A DNA stretch of 64,000 bases from Lactuca virosa (GCA_928212115.1 CAKMRJ010005412.1:259158997-259222996); one strand, 5' to 3'; positions 51,268 to 63,517 are shown, counted from the first letter of the stretch. Notes: a model not told the origin generated them from the sequence alone. Numbers and translations are program-made.

Positions 51268-51941
51268 ACTGAACTGCAATGTCATAAGTCATAATGACCA
51301 GGATATCCCAATAGGGGATCTTCCCACACCGGTCCTCCTTAGAGCTTCCAGATCTAACATTGGTTCGGGTACAGGTCCTGTGCTTTCTGTAGTACGGGCC
51401 CAATACTACCTTCCACACCTACATGTACCTTCCCAATGCCCTACCTGATAACTCCAATTTGTCCCATAAAATAACATGTCCCACAAGCTACAATCATTAC
51501 TCAAATCATAGGTTATCCTAAGATTTTCTCTACCCACATTAATCAGACCAATCATAACATGTTGCCTTTACGCATGCAAATTATACACATAAAAGGATCA
51601 AATAGACTTTCGAATAATAAATTCTATCCTAGGACCACAACCATACAAGGAACAGGAAATAAGGCCAAATCAATCATTCTAAGGATATAAGCTCCTAACC
51701 GTATATAATTTTAAAAGCATACACATAGCAAGATCCATACGATTATCATAACATAAATATTAGTATAACATGGCTAACGTATTGGGGAACTACTTACTTC
51801 GCTCGGCAAATCACGCGCGTTGCACTCTCCTCTTTTCCATTCTTAAAAAGTTTTTAACTTTTATTTTTGAAAACAATTTGACCATTTCCTTAGTTTGAGT
51901 CCTGACACACCCGAGAGTGTGCCTGAATCCCTCAAACCAAG

Positions 51942-51953
51942 GCTCTGATACCA
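51942..51953 (-). other. Primer-binding site, tRNA-Met type (gypsy B)
   Basis: Minus strand TGGTATCAGAGC, three bases inside the LTR. 51268-51941 is leader without a gene. Confidence 0.9.
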
Positions 51954-51956
51954 ACT

Positions 51957-54448
51957 TGTAACGACTCAATTTTCAAAAGAAAATTTTCATTTTTAATTAA
52001 CCAAAATACTTTCCATAAACCATGAAATCCCAAATACAACTGTTTTCAAATTCGTAACAATAACAATTTTATTTCAAATCATCAGAGTGTCCCAAAAAAA
52101 CGCGTGAGGGAGAGTGCGCGCCGCGCCATCAAGCCTTGACCTTGCCCTTGGGTTCAGATGTACCTTAAACAAATACTCAAACTGTAAGCTAATGCTTAGT
52201 GAGTTCCCCAGAGCATACCCCATACAATCCACATAAACACATAATCATATTAGCTATAGAAGCTACATATATCACAACAGCCATGCATACAACATATACG
52301 GATGTCGTGGAAACCCTCCAGGGTCTTACTATGGGTGCCATGGGAACCCCCACATGGTCTTAGCCCACTACCATACAAACCAGACATGCAAACATATCAG
52401 GATTCCCTGAAAAACCCTCCAGGGTCTTACTCCGGGAGCCATGGGAACCCCCACTTGGTCTTAGCCCAGGGATGCCATGGAAACCCTCCAAGGTCTTACA
52501 CCCATGTGCCCCGGGAATCCCCCGAGGTCTTTACTAAGGATGCCATGGAAACCCTCCAAGGTCTTATACCCAAGTGCCTCGGGAACCCCCCGAGGTCTTT
52601 CATGCAAGTACTACAATCACAACTAGCATACCACATATCTCATAACCAAATAGCATGTCACATAACGAATAATGGGTCGACCTTGGTTCCTTAGACCCAT
52701 TGGTATGGTGAGGAGACTCACCTCCCGAATGCTGAACTGACAAGCTAAGATCAGATAAATCCCACACACTGCTCCAACTCAACTGCCTATAATCATCATG
52801 TGATTAACTTGTCACAATCCCGAATTACCATAATTATCCTCAAAGTCAACCCTGTCAAAGTCAAGGTCAACAGTCCATGTTGACCTCAACTCGTCGAGTG
52901 CATCCAACAACTCGTCGAGTTCCTCCCGAGTCGATTCCACTGAATCCCAAGTCAACTCGCCGAGTCACCTAAGTGACTCGTCGAGTTCATCAAATGTCCA
53001 GAAGACCAAAAGTTCATGCAGACCAAAACTCTAATCCTTCACTGCACTCATTCAGAATCTCGAAAATGGGTAAGCCCTACCCGAGTCGTCGAGTCGACTA
53101 AGGGACTCGACGAGTTCCTTCAGCCCTTTTGTGTTCAGTCCTTTCTAGTGGGATTTAAGGTCCCAAACATCAGATACAACCTCCCCTAGTGTAGTTACCG
53201 CGTAAAGTTGCAAACTTTACGTGCATGCGAGGCCTCACAATGCTAAAACATCAAAACTAAACTTCCTACAAGGTTTTAGTCCATGGAAAGGGCCTAAGAT
53301 GGATAAAGTGAGCAACTTAATGTCATTGGGGACCTAGAGATGTCCAGATCTGGAACCATATCCTTGTGATAAGTCCAAATCCGAGTATGACATCCTTTAT
53401 GGCACCAAAAGTGACCATTTTCTTCAAAGAAAAAGGATCTAAGCAACTAAAGATCAAGATAGTGACTTTATACCTCAAGATGATTGCCAATACATAGTAG
53501 ATGTCGGATCTATTGCTTCTCTCCTTGCTCCTTCTTCTTCAAGATCCAAAATCCTTCACAACCACACCAAAAATCACTCTCAAAGGCTCTCTTTCTCTCT
53601 CTAGAAGGTGCAAGGCTCAAACTAGGGTTTCTCTGGCTATAGGAACGATGGAAGAGGCTGCAAATGAGCCATAAGTTCTTTAAATATGGTACAAACCCTC
53701 TGAAAATTAGGGTTTCTCTTTACAGTGCCTACTCGTCGAGTCGGGGCCTTCCGACTGGTCGAGTAGGACTGAGGTCCCGCTTCCTTATAATAATCTCTAC
53801 TCGACGTGTTGGAGCTCCCCCACTCGTTGAGTCCAAGCACAAAACCCAAAAAACCTAGATTAAGCCTTCTATCTCTACTCGGCGTTCTGGTCAGTCAACC
53901 CAAAAATATTCCAATGACTTAACCCATTAAGCTTTAACGTCTAAAATTCAGATCTAAGCTCATAAAAGTATCTTAAGCCATAAAGTTGCAAATTTTATGC
54001 TTTTGCATGACTTAATGGGACTCAAACCATGGATTAAGCCTTTTATCTCTCTTAAGTGGCCACCAACTCAAGCATGGCTGAGTCTTAACCTACAAGATTC
54101 GATTTTTTACATTAAACACCCCTAAGATCCCAAAAGGACAACTCAAATGGTCTGGAGTAGTCCATACTCCATGACACCAAAGTTATGGGACCAAAAATGC
54201 TAAGTTCTTCCCTAAACCTAAATCTAAGCTTAGAATGAACAAGTTTTAGACTTTATACCTCCTCACCTGGCTCGCGTATGCCCCGCGTACGTATGAGTAC
54301 GCCCAACGTACGTAGGGGACCCCCCGACTTTGTGCATGCATGTGAGTACGTCGCGCGTACCTTGTATACGCCCAACATACTCAGTCCTAGTCCACGGTTA
54401 ATAAGAAGTTTAACGCAAGAATTCTACCTGGCGAATCCGGGTGTTACA
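51957..54448 (-). repeat. 5' LTR of gypsy B, with a different U3 from the 3' LTR
   Basis: On the minus strand it starts TGTAACACCCGGATTCGCC and ends AGTCGTTACA. About 590 bp at its start (53860-54448), with GTACGCCCAACGTAC-type dyads, have no counterpart in the 3' LTR. The shared body holds CTCGNCGAG dyads at 52885-53115 and 53728-53835. Confidence 0.85.
53678..53687 (-). promoter_or_regulatory. TATA-like element of gypsy B LTR
   Basis: The minus strand reads ATATTTAAAG, a TATA-like core. The CTCGNCGAG dyads at 53728-53835 lie 40-150 bp upstream. Confidence 0.4.
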
Positions 54449-55530
54449 TAAATTCCTAGATCTTTTGAGATTCATTGAATCTATTAATGACATGTTTAAT
54501 CTCAGATTATGCTCTACTATTTGTGACTGGGATACCGAGGATCACAAAATAGATGTGAATAACCATACAAATTAGCTTGGCACTCTTGATGTCATTTATC
54601 ATCTCATTTTAATGTGTCGGTTAACCACATGCGCTCCATTAATCAACGGTAATTTTTTGAGATGCCCATTATTACTCTTTATACTCACTATTAGTGTGCC
54701 GACCAACCACACGCGCTCCACTAACTACTATAAAGTATAATTTGCAATTTTATGGATTAGCATACTTTTCACATTTTCCTAAAGTAACTAAGAGTGAGAT
54801 TTTATAAAAGAGTTTAGTTACCTTTTATGTCATTATACTTATTAATGAAGTTATTGTCCTATCAGATTCATTCTGCTAACGACCCTCCACCAAAAAAGGA
54901 AGCGGTGGGTGAGAGTGGATACCCATTCAACCACCATTTTATAGGCAGTTTCCTTATACCCCTTATAGTTCGGCTTCGTAAATGAGGCATACTAGCGATC
55001 CGACTGACTTAATCTTATACATATAGTAATTAACTTTTAGTATATTATATATAAGGTGTATTTTAAAACTTTCAAAATACAATGTTTAAATTAAATTTTC
55101 GAAATTAAGGAATTAATTTAATTTAAAATAAGCCAATTATGTTTCTGATCTTTATCTTTTAATTAATCAAATAATTAAATATAATTAAAACATAAGGATA
55201 ATACACAAATTCAAGATAAGGTTATCTGATTAGAAAAGATAATTATTCAGTTTTATACAATTAAAAAACATTATCTAAAGTAATTATCCTAATCAATTTA
55301 TGAATTAAGCCAAAAAAAATGATTTTAGCTAATCTGAAGGTCCACCACGTCGTGGTAGACAATTACCACGTCGTGGTGGACCTAAAAAGAACGCGAATCC
55401 GCAGATCACCACATCGTGGTGGAAAAACACCATGCCATGGTGGAGCGACAGAATTGCGATTTTTTCTTTCCTCCAAGTCGGGTTTTGTTCAAGTTCAAGC
55501 AATGTACATCCAATTATTAGACAACCATAC
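54449..55530 (-). repeat. Copia E leader region
   Basis: 54449-55020 matches the copia B leader (29640-30200), including the 'ggttaaccacacgcgctcca' motif. The rest is AT-rich and non-coding, apart from a group of CCACG-N-CGTGG dyads at 55339-55445. No gag is present, because gypsy B inserted at its edge. Confidence 0.72.
55339..55382. other. 19-bp near-perfect hairpin in copia E leader
   Basis: Arms 55339-55357 and 55364-55382 pair at 18 of 19 positions across a 6-base loop. Each arm itself contains the dyad CCACG-T-CGTGG. Confidence 0.85.
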
Positions 55531-55542
55531 GCTCTGATACCA
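55531..55542 (-). other. Primer-binding site of copia E
   Basis: Minus strand TGGTATCAGAGC, next to LTR fragment E (55544-55599), which is cut by LTR F. Confidence 0.8.
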
Positions 55543-55599
55543 CTGATGGATTTTACATGTATTAACGCGGATAAATCCTTAACACTTAAGGGTATATGT

Positions 55600-56300
55600 T
55601 GTTGGATTAGATGTCTAAGCCCATAATTATATTTGGTATGTACTTGATTTGATAGTAGCATGGTCCTTTTGGGTTGCCTTCACCTTAGCAACTTGACATG
55701 ATGACTTTTGGAGAGAGAGAGAGAGATGATGAATTTATTATTTGGAATAATAAATTGATTTATTAATGTATTATGAAATAATATATTAATTATAAATCAT
55801 GTTATTTAATTAGTATCTAATCAGAAATTAGTTTGGAATTAATTTCGGGATTAAAGGAACTGGTTAAAGGAACATGAGTTGTTTTGCAAATCACTGATGG
55901 TTGTGAAACTGGGCTAATGGACTCCTTCATTAGGAGTGGACGAAATTCTATAGAGAGGCCCTATAGATTTCGTCAAAGGCCTATTGATGGGAGGTCCATG
56001 GGTTGCTTTAGCCTTAAGCAGGAAATTAGGGTTTCCTCCAGAAACCCTAGCAGCCCACAACTATATAAAGACCCCATAGGCTTAGGATTTTCGGCGATTA
56101 CTTGCTAAAAGAAACCCTAGCCGAAACTCTAAGTGCTTTCCCTCTTCTCTCCTCTCATCCTCTTGCTAGTGGTGTTTGTGAGCAATTAGAGGTGCAACAT
56201 TTGAGGCACTAAGCTTTCAAGAGTCAAGGATCTACAAGGAGTTCTTGTTATTACTACTGATGATATATGGTCCATTAGCATGGCCTAGACTACTCTAGCG
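55600..56300 (+). repeat. LTR F (copia-type), probably without its end
   Basis: It starts TGTTGGATTAGATGTC and has a TATA box (TATATAAA, 56062-56069) with a plausible R-U5 after it. No PBS follows; LTR G begins instead, so the end is probably truncated. It interrupts copia LTR fragment E. Confidence 0.6.
56062..56069 (+). promoter_or_regulatory. TATA box of LTR F
   Basis: CTATATAAAGACCCC; good TATA match, about 460 bp into the LTR. Confidence 0.6.
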
Positions 56301-56956
56301 TGTCAGTCCTGCCTGGTGCGCTCCCGCCAGCCTCGCTGGGGACTCCCTTGCCAGCCTTGTTGGGGACTCCCCCGCCGGCCCAACCTGGCGCTCCCTGGCC
56401 GGGCTCTCCCTTGCCAGCCTTGCTGGGGACTCCCTTGCCAGCCTCGCTAGGGATTCTCCTGGTGCTCCCTTACCAGCCTTTCCTGCTGCGCGCCCACCAG
56501 CCTTGCCTAGTGCGCGCTCGCCAGCCCCGACCGGTGCCTCCGGGGGGCCTCGCCCAGCTCCTTGCTAGCTGGGCCTGAATTGGGCTGGCCCAAGGCCTGA
56601 CCTAATTCCCCTTGACCTAATTGTCCCCTATATAATGAATAGTATCTCCTCCATGGAGAGGGATCCTTCCCTGAGGGCTCAGCCGTCCCCTAGACTCCGG
56701 CCGGGTGGCTCAGCCGCCACCCTCCGCCGTCAACCACCATACACCACCAGCACCAAGATGGTTCTCTCTAGCTAAAGAGAACCATCTCAGATCTACCAGA
56801 TGATCTAACTTGACCGTCGGAGCCCGCTCCCGGGGCACAGTCCCTGGGGCGACTCTAACGGCCTTGTCTGTTGTGACCTCGCATATCTATCCACTCTAGC
56901 TGCCATCAAGAGAAGAGAAGAGAGGCTCAGAGGTGGTTTAGATCCAGGTCGCATCA
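56301..56956 (+). repeat. LTR G (GC-rich, Tat-like gypsy LTR)
   Basis: The probable start is TGTCAGTCCTGCC; the end GATCCAGGTCGCATCA is followed by TTTGGCGCC, the usual LTR/PBS junction of Tat-type gypsy elements. 56320-56530 holds repeats around CCAGCCTTGCTGGGGACTCC. The TATA box lies at 56630-56637. Confidence 0.65.
56630..56637 (+). promoter_or_regulatory. TATA box of LTR G
   Basis: CCTATATAATGAATAG, about 100 bp downstream of the GC-rich dyad array. Confidence 0.6.
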
Positions 56957-56958
56957 TT

Positions 56959-56974
56959 TGGCGCCATCCCGGAC
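56959..56974 (+). other. PBS-like site after LTR G
   Basis: TGGCGCCATCCCGGAC directly after the LTR. The primer tRNA is not certain. Confidence 0.5.
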
Positions 56975-58963
56975 TTGAACGAGTAGCCACCATCTCAGTT
57001 GGTCTTAAGCTCGTTCTTGCCCAGATCTGAACAGATCTGATGTGCTTCCACCTAAGGTTTGTTCAGATCTATTAATTTCTACATTCCTTAGTTCAGATCT
57101 GTTTGGGTTTTGCCAAGACCTGTTCAGACCCATTTGGTCTTTACCAAGATCTTTTCAGATTTGTTTTGCCATATTTTAGATGCCAATATCTACTCCGTTT
57201 TCTGATCAGATCTTAGATATGTTTTCGTTTTTCAGTTTAGATCTCCAAATTTGTTTTTGTTTTTAGGATCTGATCTCAAGATTTGTTTAAGTTTTTAGCT
57301 CATCTGAGCATACATGAAGCTTCAAAAAGATATCTTGGATCTACTCTAGTTTACACTTTGGTTGTTTTTCAGTAACTTGAGGGAGGAGAAAAAGAAATTG
57401 TTATAAGTTTTTATTCCTTTTATGAAGTTCATAATACCAAAAAATCGGTTTTTAGTTAAGATTTTTTGTGTATCACCTCACTCCCTGCAACACTTGTTTG
57501 TAAACAAAGCTGTAACACTCGTATATTTTCAAAACAAAAAATTTCGAGTTCTTACTCATATTTGTTCATATTTGTGGTGTTTTCCACCTAAGTTTAAAGA
57601 AAGAAAACGGAAAATTTCCAAATCTGTTCTTGTTCATATTTTGAAAGCTTGTTGAACAAGCTGGAAAGAGAAAAAAAATTTATGAGAAGAAAACTCTACC
57701 ACATCCCTTTTTGTTTACACTCTTGGAGTTTTCTGGGGTTTTTTCAAAAGTTTGAGGGGGCAAGAAGCTTGTGTAGGGCTGGGATGCCTTTACATTTACC
57801 AAGTTGTTTAGTTGGTATTTTCTTTAAACTTTGGGAATGCACAAAAAAAAATGAAGAAGTTTTTATGGGTTTTTACCCATCTTAGTTAATATATTTTCAG
57901 AAAATCTTATCTAATTTATGATTTTCCATATACAAGTTTGTTTAAGTTGTACAGACTATAGTTATTCTTGTACATATAAAAACCAAACAGACTATATTTT
58001 TGATCACCACTTTAGTTTTACCCTTACAATTTACCATTCAAAGCTATAGAAAAGTGGTGATAAATGTTTCTTTTGAGCCAACAAAAAATAAAAAGAAAGG
58101 GAAATGTATATTAATTTTCGTATGCTTTCCACCGATTAGTTATTTTCAACCCATTTTAGAGTTACTCCAACATTTTAGTTATCATTTCAGTAAATGGTTT
58201 TTCAAAAAAAAAAAAAAAATCGAGTTCTTAACTCACCTTTGTTCATATTTTTTTTAGTGTTCTCTTTAGAAGTTTAAAAAAAGAAAACAAAAAATTTCTT
58301 CAGATCTGTTTCTTGGTCTATGTTTTGATGGCTTGTTAAGCTGAAAAGAAAAGAAATCAGATGCACTTTTATTTATATTTTAGGGTTTTTCAGCAAAATT
58401 TGAGAAGAAAAGAAACTTCATGGGTTTTTACCTCACTTTCAGTTCATATATTTTTTAGAAAACTCTCTCTTTAGTTCGGGATTTTATGTTTACAAGTCTA
58501 TTAAAACTATATAGAAGTTTGGAGGAAGAAATAAGTTTGTATGAGTTTTTACCTTTTCCTTCTTTCACGTATTATCAGAAAATCAATTCTAGTTGAGGCT
58601 TCTATAAGTAATACTATTTCTTTTAAAAAAAAATTGTTTGTAAGCAATGCTCTGTTGCTTGTACATCTCATATAAAATCCAATAAAATCCTCTCAGATGG
58701 CGATTTACAGCTTTGAAGGAATTGTTTGTAAACAGTGATGTGTTACTTGTACATTCCAAAAAAACTCCAAAAAATCTCAATCAATCTGTTGATATTTACC
58801 TATTTTACCAATATATCCGTTACCTTTTACCATACTCGAAAATTACACCCTATGCTACCACTTTTACAGTTTACAGCTCATTATGCCAATAAATTGTTTA
58901 GAAAATTAAATAGAAAAAAAAAAAAAAAACAATCACGAGAATAGTGATCTGTCCACAAAGACG

Positions 58964-58995
<32 letters not shown>

Positions 58996-60957
58996 GTTAT
59001 TACTACAAGTATGGGTATTTGTGTCTCACCACAGCAAAAAAAAAAAAAGGGGGAGAGAAGATGGTCAACACCTACACCTACATACTGGCTATAAAAGCAA
59101 CATTACTGTCTATAAAGCAACATCAGGAGGGTCCCACGCATTTTGAAAGACATTTTCAGTGGACCCACCTGGTCCCCATGGTCATCATCGAAAGTCAAAG
59201 GAGGACTCGGATCCCACCATGTTACCTTCTCCGGTTAAAGCTAGACGACTGTTCCTTCAAACCCCAACTCCAACTCACCTCAGGACCCAACAACCGTCGA
59301 CCTTTCCTGGATATCCAGCAGGGTCTCCGATAGACCAGCTCCGGCAGCAGTTCGCTGTCACAACCACCATTCTCCTACAGCAAAGCCTTCTTTTACTGGT
59401 TGCCAGAACCAGCAACCCAACAGATGGATGGAAAATTGATCTAACCTCCGGCCGGAAATCGCGATTACTCTTCCAACCTCCTTCTCTGGTCAACGAATCT
59501 CATTAGAAGATCGCCTACATCTGCAAAACATCTCCGATTGATAAACATACCTGGCACCCCCATTCCATCCGCCAGATTAACTCTCAACAGCAGCAGCTCG
59601 TTGGTGCCACCACGTTTCTTCCAACAAAGCACCACAACGAACCACCGACAAGCAAGCCAGCCACTACAACCAGTAACACAACAGAATTAGATAGAACCGT
59701 TCACTCCTAACCACTGGTAGCGATCGTCGATTCCTGTTTACTCGATCAGTCATCTCCAACTGGAATTAAAGCTCCACCAGTTCACTGGAGAAACCCAGTT
59801 CCTGAGCAAACCACCCGCAACTCATTCGCCCGCTACACAAGTGACCCAGCAACCTCCGGAAACAACAACACATTCAAGAGATAATGCAGTAAGGTGGCTA
59901 CACCAGTTCCTCCCAACGCAAACGGAACCCGGGCATCACCAGTCGCCATCACGACCACCGAAGCCCATCAATCGTTTCCAAGCCCCAACGAAGCATCTCC
60001 AAAGGCGACTGCCCACTACTTCTTCACTGTCGTCGACCCATCAGTCCGACGTCACCGAATAGCCCCACTCCGATTCTCTACTCTACAGGCTACGAACTCC
60101 GGAGTATACCCACCAAGTCATCGCCATTGAAGAACTCCAAATATCCAGTTGGCTATGTTGTTCCTTAGGGCGTTTTATATGACAAATCGTGAGAATGAGG
60201 AGAGGCGCGGCTGAAATCACTACCCATCGACTTCAGGCAATAATGGCTCAAGAGCCAATCATCATCACCACCGCCTCATCTCACTGGTTGACTATTGTTA
60301 CTCCATCACCAATGACAACGATTCCAACACCAATAATCTTTTAGCACCATCACCTGATCACCACCATTTCCTTCACCATAGCGGAACCATAGCACCACCG
60401 GTCCACTTGCAGTCGCCAACCGACACATCAACACCACCGCCAGTCGTCTCAGTCAACCACACCCCCAGTCGTCGGCTGTTGTACCTTCGCCGCTGTGAAC
60501 TCCGAGCCACCAGACGACCTCGAATCGTCAATCGTTTTAGCATCAACGGCCCCCAGACACAGCGTTTCCGGCGACCTCGCTGCTGCGATCTCCAGCAAGG
60601 AACACAAAGCCATAGCCTCCTGTCACAAGAGAATTGAGACCCTGATCATCCGCTGCACGCTACGAATTCCGACGAGAAACACAAAAACAAAAAATCATGA
60701 CCGAAAACTTCAGATGTGTAGTCGTTGGTGTTTTCCTTTGGTTTCCTACGATGACGGATCGTGTGGGTAAAGGGATGCTTTTGTTTTCTCCTAAATTGAA
60801 ATAAAATAAGTGCAGCTTATCTTACACAGTTTCCTGATAGAAAGTTCAAAAAGTTTGCAGACATAACTCCGATCCGAGAGCTTTTATTTGTCGTACCCTC
60901 TAGCAACTTAGGGCTTCGCTGAAATATTCCTTAAAATCTAGAGAATTTAAGACTAAC
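56975..60957. other. Long non-coding stretch, probably leader of element G plus unknown DNA
   Basis: 57000-57340 repeats 'gttcagatct/cagatctg'. 57350-58950 is T-rich with no gene. A short (TA)n lies at 58962-58991. 59150-60750 is C-rich with several short open frames (Pro/Thr/Ser-rich), but no family is recognisable and no frame stays open past about 130 codons. No 3' LTR for G appears. It may be a non-autonomous element or decayed intergenic sequence. Confidence 0.4.
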
Positions 60958-61180
60958 GGCGTGTTCAGCAAAACTAGCTGGTAACGGGTAGCTTGTAGCG
61001 TTTTGTTAAACGCTACATAAAGTAGCATTTGGATTTTGAGCGTTTTGTTTAAACTAAACGCTAGAAGCTTATAGTGCCAAACGACACTTTCTGTTCAAAA
61101 TGGAGCGTTTTGTCAAACGCTAGAAACTAAAAAGTTTGAAGCTCTCAAACGCTACCAAACGCTATGTGCCGAACATGACC
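60958..61180. mobile_element. TIR MITE, 223 bp
   Basis: The left end GGCGTGTTCAGC is the inverted form of the right end GCCGAACATGACC, with mismatches. The body repeats AGCGTTTTGTTAAACGCTA-type dyads, as in hAT-like plant MITEs. No clear target duplication; no ORF. Confidence 0.65.
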
Positions 61181-61821
61181 AGTGGAGAATTTCCAGAGAA
61201 TTGTCATAAATATATTCACAAAAAACATTTACATAATAAAAAAAATTAACTCTGCTATTTAGTATTTATAAACTTAACTTTTTAGTTTATTATTATTGAA
61301 GGTTTATGATATTAAGCCTAATAAAAGTCAAAAGTCCCAAATTTTTTATTCATTTAGAGTCTCACGTTTAGCCGCCTAGATTAATAGGATCAAATTGTTT
61401 GCTACTAACTTGAGACATAAGCAAAATCGCACCAATTACTACTATTGCATCGAATGAAATTACAAACATAAACTTTGCAGCCAGTTTTTCAATCTCAATC
61501 AAGCTTTACAAGAAATTAGTCAACACTAAGTCGACTCCAAGATTCGCCTAAAGTGATGCTCCTTTGAGCTTCCACCAGACAATTAAGAAGCTAGCATAGC
61601 TATCTAGCGCCACCCCTTTCTTGAACACACCCTTCTGTTGCTCCTCCCCTTCCCTCTCTCCTCAAACCTTCCCGGTGGCAACCCGCCTGTCTTCAAACAC
61701 CCACAAACAAAACACCATTCATTGTTAGATTCATTAACACATCAAATTCAAGATTTGAACTATAAAAAACCAAGAATAGTGTACACCAACCCCTATGCAA
61801 AATCCTTCAAACTGAGCATCT
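61181..61821. other. Intergenic, downstream of the J-protein gene
   Basis: AT-rich, no gene seen; part is presumably the 3' UTR of the minus-strand gene. Confidence 0.5.
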
Positions 61822-63298
61822 TCAACCTTGGTATTTGACATCTCTGAGGAAACCTCGCTTGTTAGAAGTCAAACTTTCACCACAACTTGAAAACAAAGAT
61901 GAATGAGAAGTCGCACTTCCTGATTGAGAAGAAGAGCTAAGTGATTCAATATCACTTTCAAACATCTCCTCAAACAAATCCTTTAGTTCCTGAAAAGCCT
62001 CCTCCCCATTTTCCTGTTTTACACCATAAACTAATTTCAAATTTTGTATTTTTTTTTTTCAAATCAAGATTTTGACAAAAGAACGTCACTTTCAATCTTT
62101 CATATCAAGAGGGTTTACTAGAAGAATACAGGCTCACCCTCTTGGACCACAATATATTCGTTTTACAAATTAAGTTGATTTAACATAACAGGCAAGAGAC
62201 ATGAATAGTTTGAGTTAACATCAAGAAGGGCCTACCATACTATAATGGCTAAAAGGTATACACCAACCACTTCCCTTTAAGGGGCTGCCAAAACTAAGAT
62301 TCCAATGAACCAAAAGTTTGGAGTTTTTGGACCAATTTACCCTCACCTTCCATCTTTATATTAAGTTTGGACAACTAATTAAGGACCATTTTATCATCAC
62401 TAAAGTGTGGGAAGCTTATTCCACCATTAATTTTGGTTCCAAAAAGGTTCAATTGTAAAAGTGGTAGAAAAAAGTAAACTTACCGCAGGTTTGTTTTGAC
62501 TCATCATCACTGCCATTTCGCTCAAGAAATCAGCCATCCCCTGTTTCCAGTTTCATTTATGAGTATAAGTTTGATTGGGTCATAAAACTACAATCTTGAT
62601 TCTTATGGCCAATTTCAAGATTAGGAAATGTAACTCGAATGAAAAGTTTCTTGCATCAAATGTTTTGAGATCCAATCATAATTCTTCTCATTAAACAATT
62701 CTTTCTTTTGTATAGTGGCCCAGTTTCAGGTAAAAAGTTAAAGGAACATTGTGTATGAATTGTTTCCAACGAGGAACTTACATTTTCGTCATCATCACTA
62801 TCATAAACTCCTACATCGTACATGAATCTTTTGTTGGCATTTGAAAGCACTATGAAACAGAAAAATATGAGGGAAGTCAGTCAACAACTTAGGAAACTCA
62901 ATTATAAAAACCTCAAAAAGAATCCATCTTTGTTAAGTACAAACATCTTTACATAATCCAAATCGAACTCTAACATCATGAGCAAAATGAGTACATATGG
63001 AATTTACCAGAATAGGCTTCTTGTATATCCTGGAACTTCTTCTTTGCCTCTTCCACGTGCTTGGAATCACCAAACGCCGAACAACGATCTGGATGCCACC
63101 TCTGTAAAAAAAAAAAAACACATAATTTAAGAATACAAACTATTCAAGTAAAAGATTTATTTGAGAAAATATATCGAAAATAAAAGTTCTAACCAGTGCA
63201 AGCTTCTTGTAAGCGTTCTTGAGCTCTGCTTCAGTGCATCCCTTCTCTAATCCCAAAACTTGATAAAAATCACTACTTTTTACACCATTTTCACCCAT
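61822..63298 (-). CDS. DnaJ/Hsp40 J-domain protein (class C-like), five exons
   Basis: Exons on the minus strand: 63298-63194, 63101-63008, 62849-62782, 62540-62484, 62013-61822. All introns are GT-AG, and together they give 171 residues plus a stop. Residues about 9-75 form the J-domain: DFYQVLGLEKGCTEAEL (helix I-II), KKLAL, then the catalytic HPD loop (WHPDR, His38-Pro39-Asp40), KKKFQDIQEAYSVLS and RFMYDVGVYDSDDDE. The HPD motif stimulates Hsp70 ATPase. The rest is specific to a small plant J-protein group: GMADFLSEMAVMMSQNKP, then FEELKDLFEEMF-type acidic helix and a Ser-rich tail. There is no Gly/Phe region, zinc finger or signal peptide, so a cytosolic or nuclear location is likely. I recall similar Arabidopsis proteins, but I give no symbol. 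Confidence 0.9.
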
Positions 63299-63517
63299 TT
63301 TAAAAATCAATACAAAGATACAGAATTCAATCGTTTGGCTTCTTGAAATAACAGAGAGCTGTTATAGGCTGCTGAGCATCTTTGACCGAGTAAAACACGG
63401 AAACAATGGAAAGTTTATGTGGGGATAAAGAGCAGACGAAATGAGTCAGCGTCAACCAACCCACCACCCATGAATGGTATGTACGCTGAATGTCGCAAGA
63501 ACACTCGAGAAAGAAGC

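Larger units (their letters stand above)
46734..54448 (-). mobile_element. Ty3/gypsy chromovirus (gypsy B), main body
   Basis: Minus-strand order is LTR (51957-54448), PBS, gag, zinc knuckles, protease, RT, RNase H, integrase, chromodomain, polypurine tract, then the 3' LTR listed separately. RT before integrase marks Ty3/gypsy, and the C-terminal chromodomain marks chromoviruses, which use it to target heterochromatin. The PBS and leader match gypsy A. Flanking sequence at 54449 is copia E leader, so gypsy B inserted into copia E. Confidence 0.92.

Noticed and set aside
59159..60770. Several Pro/Thr/Ser-rich open frames
   Set aside because: Short, overlapping in several frames and driven by C-rich composition; no recognisable family or splice structure.
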